Notes: generated by a model not told the origin, from the sequence alone. A DNA stretch of 64,000 nucleotides from Hypholoma sublateritium FD-334 SS-4 (GCA_000827495.1 KN817545.1:328640-392639), one strand, 5' to 3'; numbered from the stretch's first letter, positions 49,929-63,486 are shown. Numbers and translations are program-made.

Positions 49929-50945
49929 CTCACTGGCTGCGTTGACTGTTTAGAATTTTACACGGGCATTGCATTTACGAACCTCTCGAATACCTTGGTT
50001 TCACAGTTAGGTGGGCACTTCAATGGCCACTCATAGTTGCCTGACAATCCCGAAGCACCCTGCACGGTTTTCATATAGGAAAGTAATTCCCTTCCACCAA
50101 CTTCTCTTCTTCAAGTTTGAATGCTAAGAAGGAACTTTCAGGCCCTTGCCGGTGAATTGAAATGCTTGACCCTACCCGCGGCCTCTAGCGTAACGTTAGA
50201 GAATAGGCGGCGGTGCGGATATGAACGTCGTGATTGGGGGCATTGACAAGGCCCCTTGAACAAGACAAACTCAGCAACGGCGAAAGGAGGGGGCGACCTA
50301 CGGCTTGTGGCCCGTGCATTTATTGTATAGATAATGGCGGTGGCTGTCGTGGTCAATTTCCGCCCTGGTTCGTCTGGCTTCGGTCGCGCTGAAGGCTTCG
50401 CGTCGGGCGTCGGGCGCAGACGCCGCGTCGTACTGATGTTGTTACAATGTTTCAAGCTTAAGACTTTAAGCTTCAAGATGTAACCGACTTGTGACCAGTC
50501 CAAGGTAAGCAATGCATAACCACAGTCCTTCAAACAGCATCTCTGAAGAAACGCGCAGCGAAAGTACCTGACGTCATATCATTCGCCGAACCCAACTGCC
50601 ACTAACTATCATGCTTTGCGAAGTGCTTACCTGTTACGATGTGCCAGGACTCAGGTGCGTCTCTTACCTATGGTAAGATCAGTATGTAATATAATTATAC
50701 TCATTCACGCCGTTTACGTTGCTAGCCTAGCCGCGCTGTCGGGCTATGCACTTCGCTAGGTTCCGAACGCCTTTGTATATTGTTACCATTATTCATAACC
50801 TTTGTATTCGGACAGGTTGATTGATATCAATAGGATAGCACTTACAAATTGGCCCACGATCAGCCCTTGATCCACGATAAGCGCCCACAAGTCACGACGC
50901 CTCGTTTTCAACCCTCTTGAGTTACTGACTCAATCTACAACCACC
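49929..50945. promoter_or_regulatory. Upstream region of giant ATPase copy 2
   Basis: No gene is supported. The last 22 nt before the start codon match the equivalent region of copy 1 with one mismatch (ACTCAATCTAC-ACCACCATGG). No TATA box is evident. Confidence 0.4.
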
Positions 50946-53900
50946 ATGGACGAACTTCAATATGCCATGAACCATGTGTTCTTACCCCCGAAGCTTCCCC
51001 AAGAACATGATCCAGGCCCCCAGGCCAGCCTCGGCGACATCGCACTGTGCCGATTTGCATACGAAGCTGCACTCCAATTTCCGCAGTACCTTGCTCCGTG
51101 CCACCAAACACAGTGGAATGTGGTCACCAAGATGCTCAAAAATTTACTCGACACCACGAAATTTTCTACGAGGGATGATCGTGTTTCTAGAATTGTGAAG
51201 TTGCGGGTCGGAGGTCGGTTTTTCCAAGCTCGGAAAATGTCAAGTTTAACCAATCCATGTTATACAGAGGCACTTGCTTTTCATATTCGAGCACAGAACG
51301 CTGGCCTTTTACTCCGCAAGAATTCAGGGTCCATAATTTTTGAAGCTTTCGAGGTATCGCCGCCTCCTAAGGACGTGATGAGCGAGGAGGGGAAGTTGCT
51401 CTGCTCTTATCCCGGTCCTGCCATTGAAGTTCCCCTCGGCACCTCTCAAAATCTCTCTTTTGTGGAGCAGTTTGTTTCCTTTATCAGCAACATGGACATT
51501 GACCAGTTAGATACCGCTCAGACAACAACCAAAGCGGGATCTACAGTCCAAGAAACACGAGGGACAAACGATCCGAAGTACATCACTCAGCTCCTCATGG
51601 CTATCCTCCACGGAATGGGTCGAGAGGCTAGCGTGGAGCGCTTTACAAAGCGTATTGCCGATGAAGTCTGCTGGAAGAGTGCTCTGAACCCTTGGCGGAG
51701 GTCTCCGCGCTGGCTGGTGCTCCGTGTAGCCGCACAAAGGATGTCTGAATCGCGCGGCATCTATAAGCAATGGATGCTCTTCTTTCATGCTCGTCTTTTG
51801 CAACTGTTTCTTGACAACAACTTTTCAAGTGATCTTTTGCACGTGGCTCGGGTCAAGACAGGTCGTCGTGCTCACAAACTCGGAGATACCGCGCCTCCAC
51901 TGCTTTTGAAAATGGTGAAAGATGTTGTCCAAGCAGTCCAACTTCAGCTTCAGGAGCGGTGGTCTGAAGAGCAGCAGGATCAGGCTCTTTCACCTGCATT
52001 CGTTTCAAACGCTTTGGCCACCGAAAGGGACACCAAGATGTCGCTTGACAATTCTCGTGCATATCTCTCCGAAGTCTTACTCCCAGAACGATCCAATGGA
52101 CTGCCGAGCCCATTTGAACCGACCGAAAAGCCTCGTCTGCGGAGTCTCACCATTGACACTATCTTCCCTGACGCCTTCACCAGAGCCGCTCAAGCTGATC
52201 CATATGTCGCCCTCGCCGACTTCGAAGATCTTGTTCAGGATCACCTAGACTCCTGGACTCAACAAAATCTTCGGGAAGAATCGGCAAGCATAACATTGAA
52301 GACATGTCTCGAGCAATACATGTCCGCCGCAAAGCACCATTATGGATCGAATGCAGAGGACAAATCTCGGATGCTCTTAGTAATAATGGATCTCTGGGTC
52401 GCTCTTGACGTTGTTGTGTGCTTCCAACACCCCCTTCTTCTGTCTTACTCTCCGGAGATCCCAGCCTCGATTTTGGAACCACTGCTTGTCCGCACTTCCA
52501 TTTCCTTTGATCGCGCTGCTAAAATAGAAAGATACCTCCTTGCCCGACACGCAGATGTCGACAGGACATCGACCTCCATATACGCCTCCGAGATTACCTC
52601 GACCACATTCTCTGTGCGCTATTTTGACCGCACGCAATCAATGCAGGCCCTCAAATCCTCGATCGAAAGTACTGCTACTGCGCAGCGTGCCAGCAAGCGT
52701 GCAGAACTGGGTGATCTCAATGCCGAGCACACCAAACTGATGCGGCAGATTGCCTCAATAGATTGTACGTACTACACCACCACTGATCGGTATGGGTTCT
52801 CCCATGAGAGGCATGACAATCGCTGGTGCCAGAAGTGCAAACTTGAGAGGCAGGCGAATTCTATGCACATTGATGTTCATGAATGGCCTCTGTCGGACAA
52901 ACCTCTTGAGGCCAAAGCAACCGTTTTCAAACTTGACTGCCCATCGGCGTTCTCGATCTGGAGGACGCTGACGTACCAGATCCTGCGCGACATCGGTATG
53001 AGGCATGTCAACGTTGAAGGTACTGCAATGTACCCTCTCGGCGACTACGCTGGACTGCAGTCATGGGCGCGAGGGAAAACTTCAGCTAGAATCACGTTTG
53101 CATCCACAACGAAGTCATTCCTCGTATCGCACTACCGCAAGACCAGCATACCCGCCACAGAAAAAGATGTATGCGTCAATAATGGCCTCAACTACAGACT
53201 GTGCGACAATGTGAACCAGGAGGTGACACGCATGCCATTTGTCATCGATCTCTACCCATACTGCACCCTTCAACTTCCCGAAAGAAATAGTGCATACTCC
53301 CTCCTGCAGTACGCCGTTACGCACACGACACACTCACACAACTCCACGATTGTAAAACAAGGAAACTGTCCGGTTGATCTTAGCATTCATGAGCAGCTGG
53401 CCTTCACCAACCTCCGCTGCGGAGCCAATCTGCAGTGGATGAACATTGTGCGCGAGTTGCGTACCAGGACGCTGACATTCTCGCGCGAGGAGGTGCATAC
53501 TCTTCTCATGCAAGCCGCGTGGCAGATGGGACCTTTGGGCGGCGATGTAAACCTCAGAGGTTGGCATACAGAACTTGGTGTCGCGGAATTTGGTTCTGTC
53601 TTGATCCAGGAAGCAACAGATCTTTTATTGCATGTTGAAAGTAACTGGATGGAGGGAAACACAGTAAAAACCATCAGTATGTTTATTTCTATTGTCTCGG
53701 TTCATGGATCATGTGTAATTGAATTGCATAATCTCTCAGTTTACCTCACAAGTCGACTGTTGGCTTCCGCCGCTGATGCAGAAGTGATCTTGCATTGCTA
53801 TGCACTTCTGCGGCGCGCTCGCAAGACAACACACGAATGGATGCGCCAGATTGTGTGCAAGCTGCAAACTGTTACTGACAGCGAAGCTACTATCGGCGAA

Positions 53901-56900
53901 ATGCAAAGACGGGCCTGCGAGATGGCCGCTATTTGCAGAGCCAGCTTTGACGTCGGCGCCCGGGATCATCTCGATGCTCTGCTGTCTTCTGCCGCTGATG
54001 CTGCTATTCTCATCGAATGCAGCATTGTGATCCATGATAACACCCCACACACCACCTCAGACTCGCCCCTCGGTTTTCAGAAACTCCTTCATCGTGATCG
54101 GCGACTGGCCCATTTCCTGGAATTGAAGCTTGCGAGACAAATTCATACCAACGCCCGTGGATTGGACGATGCTGTTGCGTCCGTTTGGCCCTCGTATCGG
54201 CCGGGAACAGGAGGCTGGCAAAACCTGCCCGGGCCAAATGCACGCTGGACGACTTCATTCACTGACCCCAGGCCTAATCAGCGTTCCCAGCAGGTCCACT
54301 ATAACCTGCTGACCGGAAAACTCCTGATAGATGGGAAACCATTAGGGCGCCTTCCACATGAGATACTCGGACATTCAACTTACCAGCGAATTTTTGGCCA
54401 GGTTTGCAAACATTTCATATCGTCTTGCATACTCCCAGGCTGATTCCTTTACTCCCAGAAAATGTTTGGCGTCATCCCCGCTAGTATGTATGGAATGGAT
54501 TATGCAACAAGACACATGATCCATGGCTCCCAGGTAGAGTTTTGAGCATACCTCTATTGTCTACTTTTTTTTAACCTCAAAAACAACAGATTTTCTTCGC
54601 GTTTCAGAAACGTGACTCGGACGTCAAACATTTAATCATCCGTGCGCAAGATCAGATGGGCAGGACATTGGAGTTGATCCCCCCCGACATCCTTGCCAAT
54701 GATTTTCCCCATTTTCTTACTGAGGATTATGCTCATTGGATGGACACTGCTACTGGAGTAGTCGAATTCCGGCCCCTCAAGCAACTATGGGAATGTACCT
54801 CCCTTGATTGGCAACTTGACTTCTCACAGGATGCCCCATCTATGATGTTCCACGGAGAAAAGAGGTTACAAAGGCTTATTGACATCAGAAGCCAGACATT
54901 TCAAGGCATCGCTAATCGTCTCCATTCTTTAGAGCATGCTACACACCTTACAATCACGCTTGACATGGATTGCCAGCCAGCCCGCATTTCAATCGATCTG
55001 CCCCGATTCCGCCTCTCATTCTTCTTGAACGACAACGGCGAGCTCGAGTCATGCAACATGCGCAATATGGTTATCGATGGCAACCAATGTACGGGGACCA
55101 TGATCGGACTGGAGAACCAGTTAGTTCTTCGTCACAAGGACTCAGACTTTGCGAGGCTTCCGCGGTCGCGCCTGGTAATCATCCCTCATGGCACGGTCCA
55201 ATTCTTACTGAACAGAAACCATGTTTCCGTCACCATCGACACCAATTGCCAGTCTCAACATCAGGTTGTCTGGCACAAGTATGACATTGATACCGATCTT
55301 GGGTTACTGGTTGGCGGTGTCAACCTCACAAGCCGCCTCTTCAAGATATACCTCCATGCTCTGTGTAGCCACTCGCTCCCGGACCCCCTGACAAGTCAGA
55401 CAGGCACCGACCACGCGTTGCAAGAGCTGCGGGGTGCCGGATGTTTCTCGTTCCAACAATTGGAAAAGATTGACATCGATCTGCTCCGACTCATTGGAGA
55501 AATAAGTCCAACGCGATGCTACTACCCGAAGCATCTTCGCGTAATGCAGACTACAGAATGGTCTTCGCAGCTGCCAGTACTTTCCCAACACAGATCATTC
55601 GACAACGCAGCCTCCAGAATTTTGGATTATGCCCAATCATTGGCTATATTCCCCGAACTGTGTCAAGAGGTCAGCTTGCAATGGCGGGTCCGTAGCGATC
55701 CTGTCTTGATGGCGCGTGCAGAACGACATGCCATATACTATCAAGGAGACATTGGGTCTTCATCTGATTCTGACAGGAGATACACCTCTAAAGATTGCAT
55801 ACACAACACAGATGCTGAAATGGAGGCTCTGAAAATCTCACATCTGGTGTATACTTGGCCTGTGGGACTCACTGTTGAGCCCTCTTCGTACCCTAACCTC
55901 CAGGGTATTTTTGAAACATGGAACATAATGCAGGGACTCGATCCAGAGAGATCACTTACGTATTCTTGAAATTGGTTGTCTTTCAATCTTTCCCAGCAGT
56001 GGCTCAGCATATATGAATCCTGTCGCGAAGTAATGCACGTGGGGTCAAAGTATGCCTTGATTTTCTCATTTTCCGCATTGGCCTATCGAAATAAACCCAG
56101 TCTTGCATTCCACATACCCATCTTGCTAGCATGTGCCACCATTCCGAGCTCGCTTTTGGATTCACCTCCGCAGCACGTCTCTTATTCACTGGATCAGGGA
56201 TACGAACCTCTTCGAAACAAAGTACTGTCGATTGTCAGCTCCAACATCTATGACGTTGATGATAGCCCTGCGGGGTGCCTCAGCCGTTCACCAAACGAAG
56301 AATACTATAATTTCAAAGCACGTCTTCAAAGACATTATCAGGATCTGTCTGGCCCCAGGATCAACGATGCTGTAGACCGTTTGATGGCCCAGTGGCCCTG
56401 TTATGATCCTCAAACACCGTTTCACAGCGAAGATGCCAGTCAGTGGTTCCGAACCGAAGCCGTTATTTCTGCTGCTAAGAAGTACTTTGCCGATTGCTTT
56501 GCTAATCGTGAACTCAAAGCATTTGTCTCAAGGCTTTCAAGGGTTCTTCAGCAACATTGCATCCCATCCCCTCTAAATATCCACAACCTTTCTAGTTTGC
56601 AATTCTTACCACACTTTAACCCCGCCCACATCTCTGACTCGTCACAGCTTACTCTGGAATTGGTCTTGTCCAGTCGTGATGCGCCGTTGCCGTATCGGAT
56701 TCGGGCTTCCCACAAATTCGGCGAGATTGGAGCACAGTCACTCCCTAGAGGCCTTGGACAGCCTGTGGATACTACGGCTTTGGGCAGTCTTATTGAACAA
56801 TTTGAGTCCAACCATACCACCGTGCTTCATCAGGTATACCGAGACCGTCTCACAGCAAGTCGACATGAATTACATGGCCGGCGGAAATCATCTATACCTA

Positions 56901-59900
56901 ATGAATGTACACCCTCGATCGGTGTCTGCATTGAATATCGCACAAGGTCTCAAATGCGCATGGCTAGCATCTTCTCTTCATTATGCGACACATTGTCACC
57001 TATCACTCATGCAGAAGAAATCCTCAAGGACGCAGGGCTCTGGCCACCCATTTCGCTGCGTACAGTGCTCGAGCTTCTGGGATCTGCAACATGTCTACAG
57101 TGTTCTACGGAATGGACTGAAATCTTGATTGGCTTTGCTGAAGCAATCATCGAGTACCAGCATGCGCAACACCTAGTCGGATTTGCGCTTCGTTCAGAAG
57201 TTCATAATTTCTTCAAAGAACTCGATAATGCCGCATTCAACTGGTCGGATGCACGCGAATATCCCATCTGGCTACTGATACAGGTAAGTTTACATGTGAA
57301 TATTTTTGCTAGAAGATCTAACCCTGTTTTAAGATACAGGGCAACTTTATAACACGTCCTCTTCAGTCTCAGGTGGCAAGGGAAATGATATCACCATCAT
57401 TGAATAAGAATACAGTTCTGCAGCTGAACATGGGCGAAGGAAAGTCTCATGTTATTGTACCTCTCGTGTCAGCTGCTCTGGCAGATTCTCAAAAACTCGT
57501 GCGAGTCGTCGTTCTGAAGCCCTTGGCCAAGCAAATGTTCCAACTTCTCGTCGAGCGCCTATCAGGTCTTCCCAATCGCCGTGTCTTCTACCTTCCATTT
57601 TCTCGTGATGTCAAAGCGACCTCCCAGACAACGCAAAAGATTCGAGGGTTGTTTGAAGAGTGCGCTCGGGTAGGAGGAATATTGGTAGCACAGCCTGAAC
57701 ACATCCTCTCATTCCGCCTCATGGTTGTTGACCGAACACTTTCGTCTGAAGGATCTCTCAACCAAATTGCTCGTGAATTGCATGCGACCCAAGGTTGGCT
57801 TCATTCTGCTTCTCGAGACATTCTTGACGAGAGCGATGAACTCCTCCATGTCCGATATCAACTTATCTACACGATGGATCAGCAACAGCCCCTTGATGGT
57901 AGTCCTGACCGCTGGACCATTGTAGAGAAAATATTCGACCTTGTACAGCAACATATGGATATCCTGTGTGCTGAATTTCCCGAGGAGGTTGAACTAGTGA
58001 ACCACCGAAGTACAATAGACAAAGCAAATTTCCCGCATTTTCGTCTACTAGGCGCCTCCGCTGCAAAAGCACTTGTCTCACGTGTTGCCAACGATGTGAT
58101 GAACGGAAGAGTTGAAAATGTGACTTTTGTCGGCCTTGGCTTCCAGGCTTCCCTTCGTTCTCGTGTGCTTTCTTTCATGACAATCCGTGACCTTGACCCT
58201 CCTACCCTTCGTACGGTGAGGGACACCTATGAAACGACTGGCCTTTGGAAAGGCCTTCTTCTGCTTCGTGGGCTCCTTGCACATGGAATCTTGACATATT
58301 GTCTGAACTCACGGCGCTGGCGGGTTGATTATGGCCTTGACCCCAAACGTTCCATGCTTGCCGTCCCTTACAGAGCCAAGGTACTATCTTCTTTCTTTGT
58401 TGTCCAATGTCTTTTCATTAATTATATATGTTTTATACAGGACGTTCCAAGCATGCGGAGTGAATTTGGTCACCCGGACATCGTTCTCTGTTTGACTTGT
58501 CTGACCTATTACTATGGGGGTCTGACTTCTGATCAAGTCACGGAATGCTTTGAACTGGTCAACAAGCTTGATAATCCATCGCTTGAATATGAAAGCTGGG
58601 TTGAACGAGGCAGAGAAGGTATTCCTCCTGCAATCCGACAGATTATAGGGGTGAATATGAAGGATGTGGACACATTCAATACAAAGATTATTCCTGTCTT
58701 TCAGCACAACAAAGGCACAATTGATTTCTACCTTTCGCAAGTCGTCTTCCCGAGAGAGGCCAAGGAATTCCCGCACAAACTAGGAACTTCCGGCTGGGAT
58801 CTGGCGGAAACAAAGGTCAATTTCACCACTGGCTTCAGTGGAACCAACGACAACTCCGATTTGCTACCTACCACAATCTCTCAGAGTGACCCAGTCAATC
58901 AACTTCGCACAAATGCACAAGTTTTGGAGTTCATACTTCGGCCAGAGAACAATAGGTATTTGTGTATGCAGGACGGAAGCGGGCAGCCATGCTCCGCGGC
59001 TGATCTTTTGCATAAATTGGTGGATGAACCAAAGGAAATCAGAGTTCTGCTTGATGTTGGTGCCCAGGTAAGCACTTTTTTTTTGTAAATGCGACCAGTC
59101 CCTCAAAATTGTCATGTTAGATGTTAGAAATGACGAATCAACAATTAGTCGAACATTGGCTATCGTTGACCTCTGTCGATGTTGCCGCTGGGGTATTCTT
59201 TGATGATTCGGACAGTTTAACCGTCCTCACCCACACGGGATTAGTGGAACCCCTTCATTCATCAACCTTCATCCAACGACTCCATCAGTGTATTGTATAT
59301 CTTGACGACGCGCACACCAGAGGCACAGACCTCAAGCTTCCTCCTGATTTCCGGGCCATGGTAACGCTCGGGCCCAAGGTCACCAAGGATAAGCTCGTTC
59401 AGGGTATGTTGAATTGATTCTGTCTCAGTTGTAGTATAATGATTTGATCCATTTTCTTTCTAGGCTGCATGAGGATGCGAAATCTGGGATACGGCCAGTC
59501 TGTCGTATTTTGTGCACCTCCTGAAGTTGATAGGTATATACGAAAGCTCGAGAAAGTTGAAGCATCAGCCCCGGTTCAAGTAGTCGATGTTCTCACCTGG
59601 GCAATGTCGAATACGTGCGCCGATATCGAAAACCATGTACCCCATTTTGTCCAACAGGGAGTCTACTATAACAAGCGACAAGGCGCATACTCTGCATTTT
59701 CCACTTCACAGGTTGAAAATATTGAGGCTCTCCGTAACTCTTGGCTTGAACCCGCGGCACGAGAGCTGGACGACATGTACGGCGGACATAACACCGAGGA
59801 TGGGAACATTATGGACCTGGTCAAATCCTTCCCGGCAATGCATGACCGCCTCAAGATGCTCGGAATCACTGAGGTTCGCGACAGATCGATGGCCGAAGAG

Positions 59901-60740
59901 CAGGAACGAGAAGTGAGCCACGAAATGGAGGAGGAGGCTCAGCTGGAACGACCGCCCGAAATCCCTGCGGCGGTTCACGAGCTGCATACCGATGTACAGA
60001 CTTTTGTCCGACGTGCCACCATATCCCCCACTTCCAAAGCCTTCTTACCTCTTTTGTCTCCCCTGTTTTCAGCGAATCCCGCACTGGGCTTGCAGAACCG
60101 TGTGCGAGCAAAACATCTCCTGGGCACCAGGGACTTCATGACAACAACGCTAGCCAAAAACGAACAGTCTGGCCTCACCGATTACCTTCGACCAATCAAC
60201 TGGATTGTATCTCACGTCAGTGAAAACGGGACCTTGACTCTGGTGGTGATGAGCCCACATGAAGTCAACCTCCTGCTTGACGATATCCGAAAGAGACGGC
60301 GTGTCCGCTTGCACGTCTATGCACCGCGCACCTCACAATCGATGAAGTCTTTCGACGACCTCGCGTTCTATTGCATTCCGCCACTTGAACACCCACCGGC
60401 GGGCGGCGCGTCTTTGCTCAACAATATTGGGTACCAACTCAACATCTGGGCGGGCCAGTTATATTTTGACAGCTACGAGGCATACCTGCGCACCTGCCTA
60501 CTCCTCGGTATCTCCTCCAGTGATTTGGCGGATGACGGCGAGGCTGTGGGACGTGATCGATTCGTCTCTTTCGATGGGAGGACGTTAGAGATGGCAGCGG
60601 TATGCCTGTTTGACAAGAGCCCTGTGATTGCCCTCCAGAAACTGTTTGGCCTGAGGAGGAAAGGCATGAGTTTCCAGTCGACGCACATGGGGAAGGTTTT
60701 GCAAGCGCGCCTGCTTTTCCCGGACGAATTTGCAACGTGA
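50946..60740 (+). CDS. Giant DUF6606/DUF3638/DUF3645 SecA-like ATPase, copy 2, interrupted by one TGA
   Basis: Nine exons: 50946-51213, 51268-53676, 53740-54401, 54459-54533, 54590-57283, 57334-58380, 58441-59067, 59121-59403, 59464-60740. They give 3,113 codons before the stop, with every intron position and phase as in copy 1; exons 3, 4, 5 and 7 have identical lengths. All motor motifs are kept: GEGKS, AQPEHILSF, DESDE, GFSGT, TRGTD, QGCMRMRNLG; so is the C-x15-H-x4-C-x2-C cluster near residues 588-613. Codon 1598 (55967-55969) is TGA where copy 1 has His (TYS-stop-NWLS versus TYSHHWLS). Either the gene is a young pseudogene, or the base is a sequencing error, or an unusual 48-nt intron (55960-56007, GTATTC...CTCAG) removes the stop in frame. 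Introns 1, 2 and 6 (54, 63, 60 nt) are stop-free multiples of three. Confidence 0.85.
55967..55969 (+). other. In-frame TGA inside giant ATPase copy 2
   Basis: The TGA follows TAT TCT in the frame that is open on both sides for hundreds of codons. It is the only disruption in the 9.3-kb CDS. It separates a 1,597-residue N-terminal part (DUF6606 and Cys/His cluster) from the C-terminal part with the ATPase motor. Confidence 0.85.
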
Positions 60741-62926
60741 TTTGGTTCGACGCAACTTGTGGATTGTGCTCAAATTGTGCTGTGTGCGAAATTAGTACGA
60801 ACGTTGAAACATAGCCGGTGTAGACATTTTATCTCCAGATTGTGAATGGAATGTACATACTTGAAGCTTCCGCCACAATTTTGATTTTTGTACTGTTAAA
60901 AACATAGATCTAGGTTCCGAATACTTTGTGTTGAAAATAAGTATGTGATACAACTGAATTTATCTTTCCAAAGACGATAATTCTGGCGCGCAGCCCAGTT
61001 GTTTTATTTGGACCGTGTTGGTAGAACGTTGATATTCTACCACCACATCCATCTTCCTTGCAGGCGGCGTATGTGATTAGCAGCAGCTCTGTTAATGCGC
61101 ATCCGCCTCGTCGCCGCTACGACCATTCGCAGGTCCGCAGCACAGTGCCATTCCACGAGTACACGAGGCCCGCTGCCATGCTCTGCGGTGGGTGATGTTG
61201 CTCACTTAATGTCACCCAGCAACATATCTGCGACCATCGCTGCCATAGCCCACTGGCGCCCAAGACGGTCAACAAACGGTCGGCGGCGGTTCGTAGTGCA
61301 GCAGAGCTTCGTTGCAAAATGTTGGTTGGCCAACCATGGCGAGCTCATAGACACGTTGACACCTGTCTCTATTCGTATTTGTCTTTCATTATATACTCCT
61401 GGCTAAGTGTCTGAAATTTGCGTTGAAGTTGCACTTTAAGGTGGAACGTACGGGTGAAACAAGATCGCCTGCTCTTAAGCTGCGGCACCTAGAGGTACGC
61501 AGAGTTCCTTATTCTTCAATTTTTTTGATCTCGATAAGAATTAGTTCCAAGGAACTCGGTACCCGTAGTCGTGTATTCATGGTTGGCTTCGGACTCACGT
61601 CGACCACTTCATTCCGCCCCTGAACATGAATAAGAAAAATACTCCGTGGAGGAAATATTCCATGAAGGGCGCAATAGTTGTGGAGAACGTGTGCGGGGTG
61701 GTAAGGGAGCCCGGTGGGTTGAGCGGTCACCATAAATGTATCGGCGGCGTATCAGGGGAATCGGGGTTTGCGCTGAGCGTATGTGTAACGGTGCATTACA
61801 AAGAGTACGTCCCGCAGATTTTGCGCAGTTTCGGTAGGTATGCGTTTGGCTGGCGCATGACGAGCGGGTCTGGAAGGAAGTACGAGGAAGTATGCGCGGG
61901 GTTGTGATCATCTGAGTAGTCAATATGAATATCGGTGACCAGATAGAAGGCAATCTCACATGTGCGTGAATCTCCCAGCGATGATACTCTTCCTATCATA
62001 TACTCCCATTCGACGTCGAGCACGCAGTCTGAACAGCGCAGTGGGCGCGTCGGGAGCAAGTGGGTCGCGGTTGGCACACCCAGGACGAGTGCCTCGAATG
62101 ACCACTGCGAGCGTGTGAGGAACGCGCCGCGGGAAGAGGCGCGTGAGGCGACGCACATGCCTACGGGTATCCATGGAGGGATCCAGATGCCAACACGAAG
62201 GCGCCCTATGGCAGCGCGTCGGTGTACGTGCCCTCATGCAAGTGCGCGGTGAGGAAATACTCTGGCGGAGCCGTGGCAGCACACCTGGCCACGCGATACA
62301 TCAGCGCGTTGATTTTGATGTGTGTTTACTGCGATGAGCACGAATGTCAGGTCGGCCGCAGGGAGGCATGTGCACTGCGGAACATCAGTAAAAGGTAGAA
62401 AAAATGCTTTCACGTTTCAACTCCGACACCTAGGTGGCGGTGTTAGGGTTGTATATACTGGCTTATGGGGCATTATATGGAAATTATCAGCACGTCTTGA
62501 ATTCCAAAGGAGGGGACACAACGATAGTAGATAATATATATACGACGGGCTGCTGTGTACCATATATCGTATGTATAATCTGATATAATAAATTGTGTAG
62601 AAATATACTCTGAGTATTAGAATGATGAAATGGTTAGAAAGATTGTAGATAATTACAGGAGATGGTAGGGATGTAACAGTCTGCTGTATACTACATATCT
62701 TAGGTATAGATTGACATCGTTTTTTGTGTCGAATTCTCGGCAGATATAGAATGGTTATACAAGATGATATGCGTGTAGCAGATCACTCTGAAATCTNGTA
62801 ATCGCGTATAGCAATTGGGAGGATATATACATCATTGATATTACATTGAGCACAAAAACATGGAGGTATATACAGTTGGTAGAATATGGTACATTACAAG
62901 ACAATCAGAACAACTAGTACATGGAA
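60741..62926. other. Intergenic, possible decayed coding remnant
   Basis: No intact gene is recognised. On the minus strand at about 61980-62310, frames with protein-like composition (PPEYFLTAHLHEGTYTDAL, LTRSQWSFEALVLGV, CVLDVEWEYMIG) are separated by stops and frame changes, as in a decayed gene or one with introns I cannot place. 62.5-62.9 kb is AT-rich with imperfect internal repeats and one N near 62797. Confidence 0.35.
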
Positions 62927-63486
62927 TCAAATATCAAAAGGGCCCTAGAAAGACGTCAGTTGATAATAGAGAGAAGTAAGAATACAAACTCACGGAGACT
63001 TCTCTCATTTCGAGAGTTCCCAGATTGCGTCGNCGCCTCTTCGTGCTCTTCCCGTAACGAACGCCGACGACGTTTCGGTTTTCGTCGACGTACGCGTGGA
63101 CGAACCAGCGCTCGCGGTGAAGCTCCTCCGGGGAGCGGTCGCCGTTCACGCGAGAAAATCCAAAGAAGGTGTAGTGTGGGTTGGGGTCGCCNTAAGAAAT
63201 ATGTACGTCTTGACTGAAAGTCGATGCCTGGTTAGAGACCGAGCGCAGAATTAGTGAAAGACTCACTAAATTACGACGCGCCAGGCACGCGAGATTTCGC
63301 ATGCGTTCACGTCCTCGCTTGCCATGCGCATCGCGAGCTGGACGTTCGAAATCGCCTTGTCGCGCCTTTCTTCGTTGCTTGACAGCAGGGTGTGGTGTAG
63401 ATAGATAGAGTAAGTAGGTCCTATGAGTATAATGTCAATTCAGAGTCAGAGGAAAGTATAGGGAGCTGATACTCACTGCTGGCCAT
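62927..63486 (-). CDS. Small hypothetical protein, four exons
   Basis: Proposed exons 63477-63486, 63267-63420, 62994-63213, 62927-62944; 133 aa, in phase throughout. The start MASRPTYS is 40 bp after a TATAAG (minus strand, about 63528-63533). The best-conserved-looking parts are SNEERRDKAISNVQLAMRM, EISRAWRVVIYQDVHIS and GDPNPHYTFFGFSRVNGD, then RERWFVHAYVDENRNVVGV. I do not recognise the family. Two ambiguous bases (near 63033 and 63192) fall in exon 3; neither forces a stop. Acceptor choice at 63213 avoids a stop that the first AG would create. The last 6-codon exon is uncertain. Confidence 0.45.

Noticed and set aside
13910..60740. Idea that the whole 13.9-60.7 kb block is a composite mobile element with the giant genes as terminal repeats
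   Set aside because: The arms are diverged old paralogues with intact coding selection, there are no transposase or integrase genes inside, and the core holds conserved housekeeping genes.
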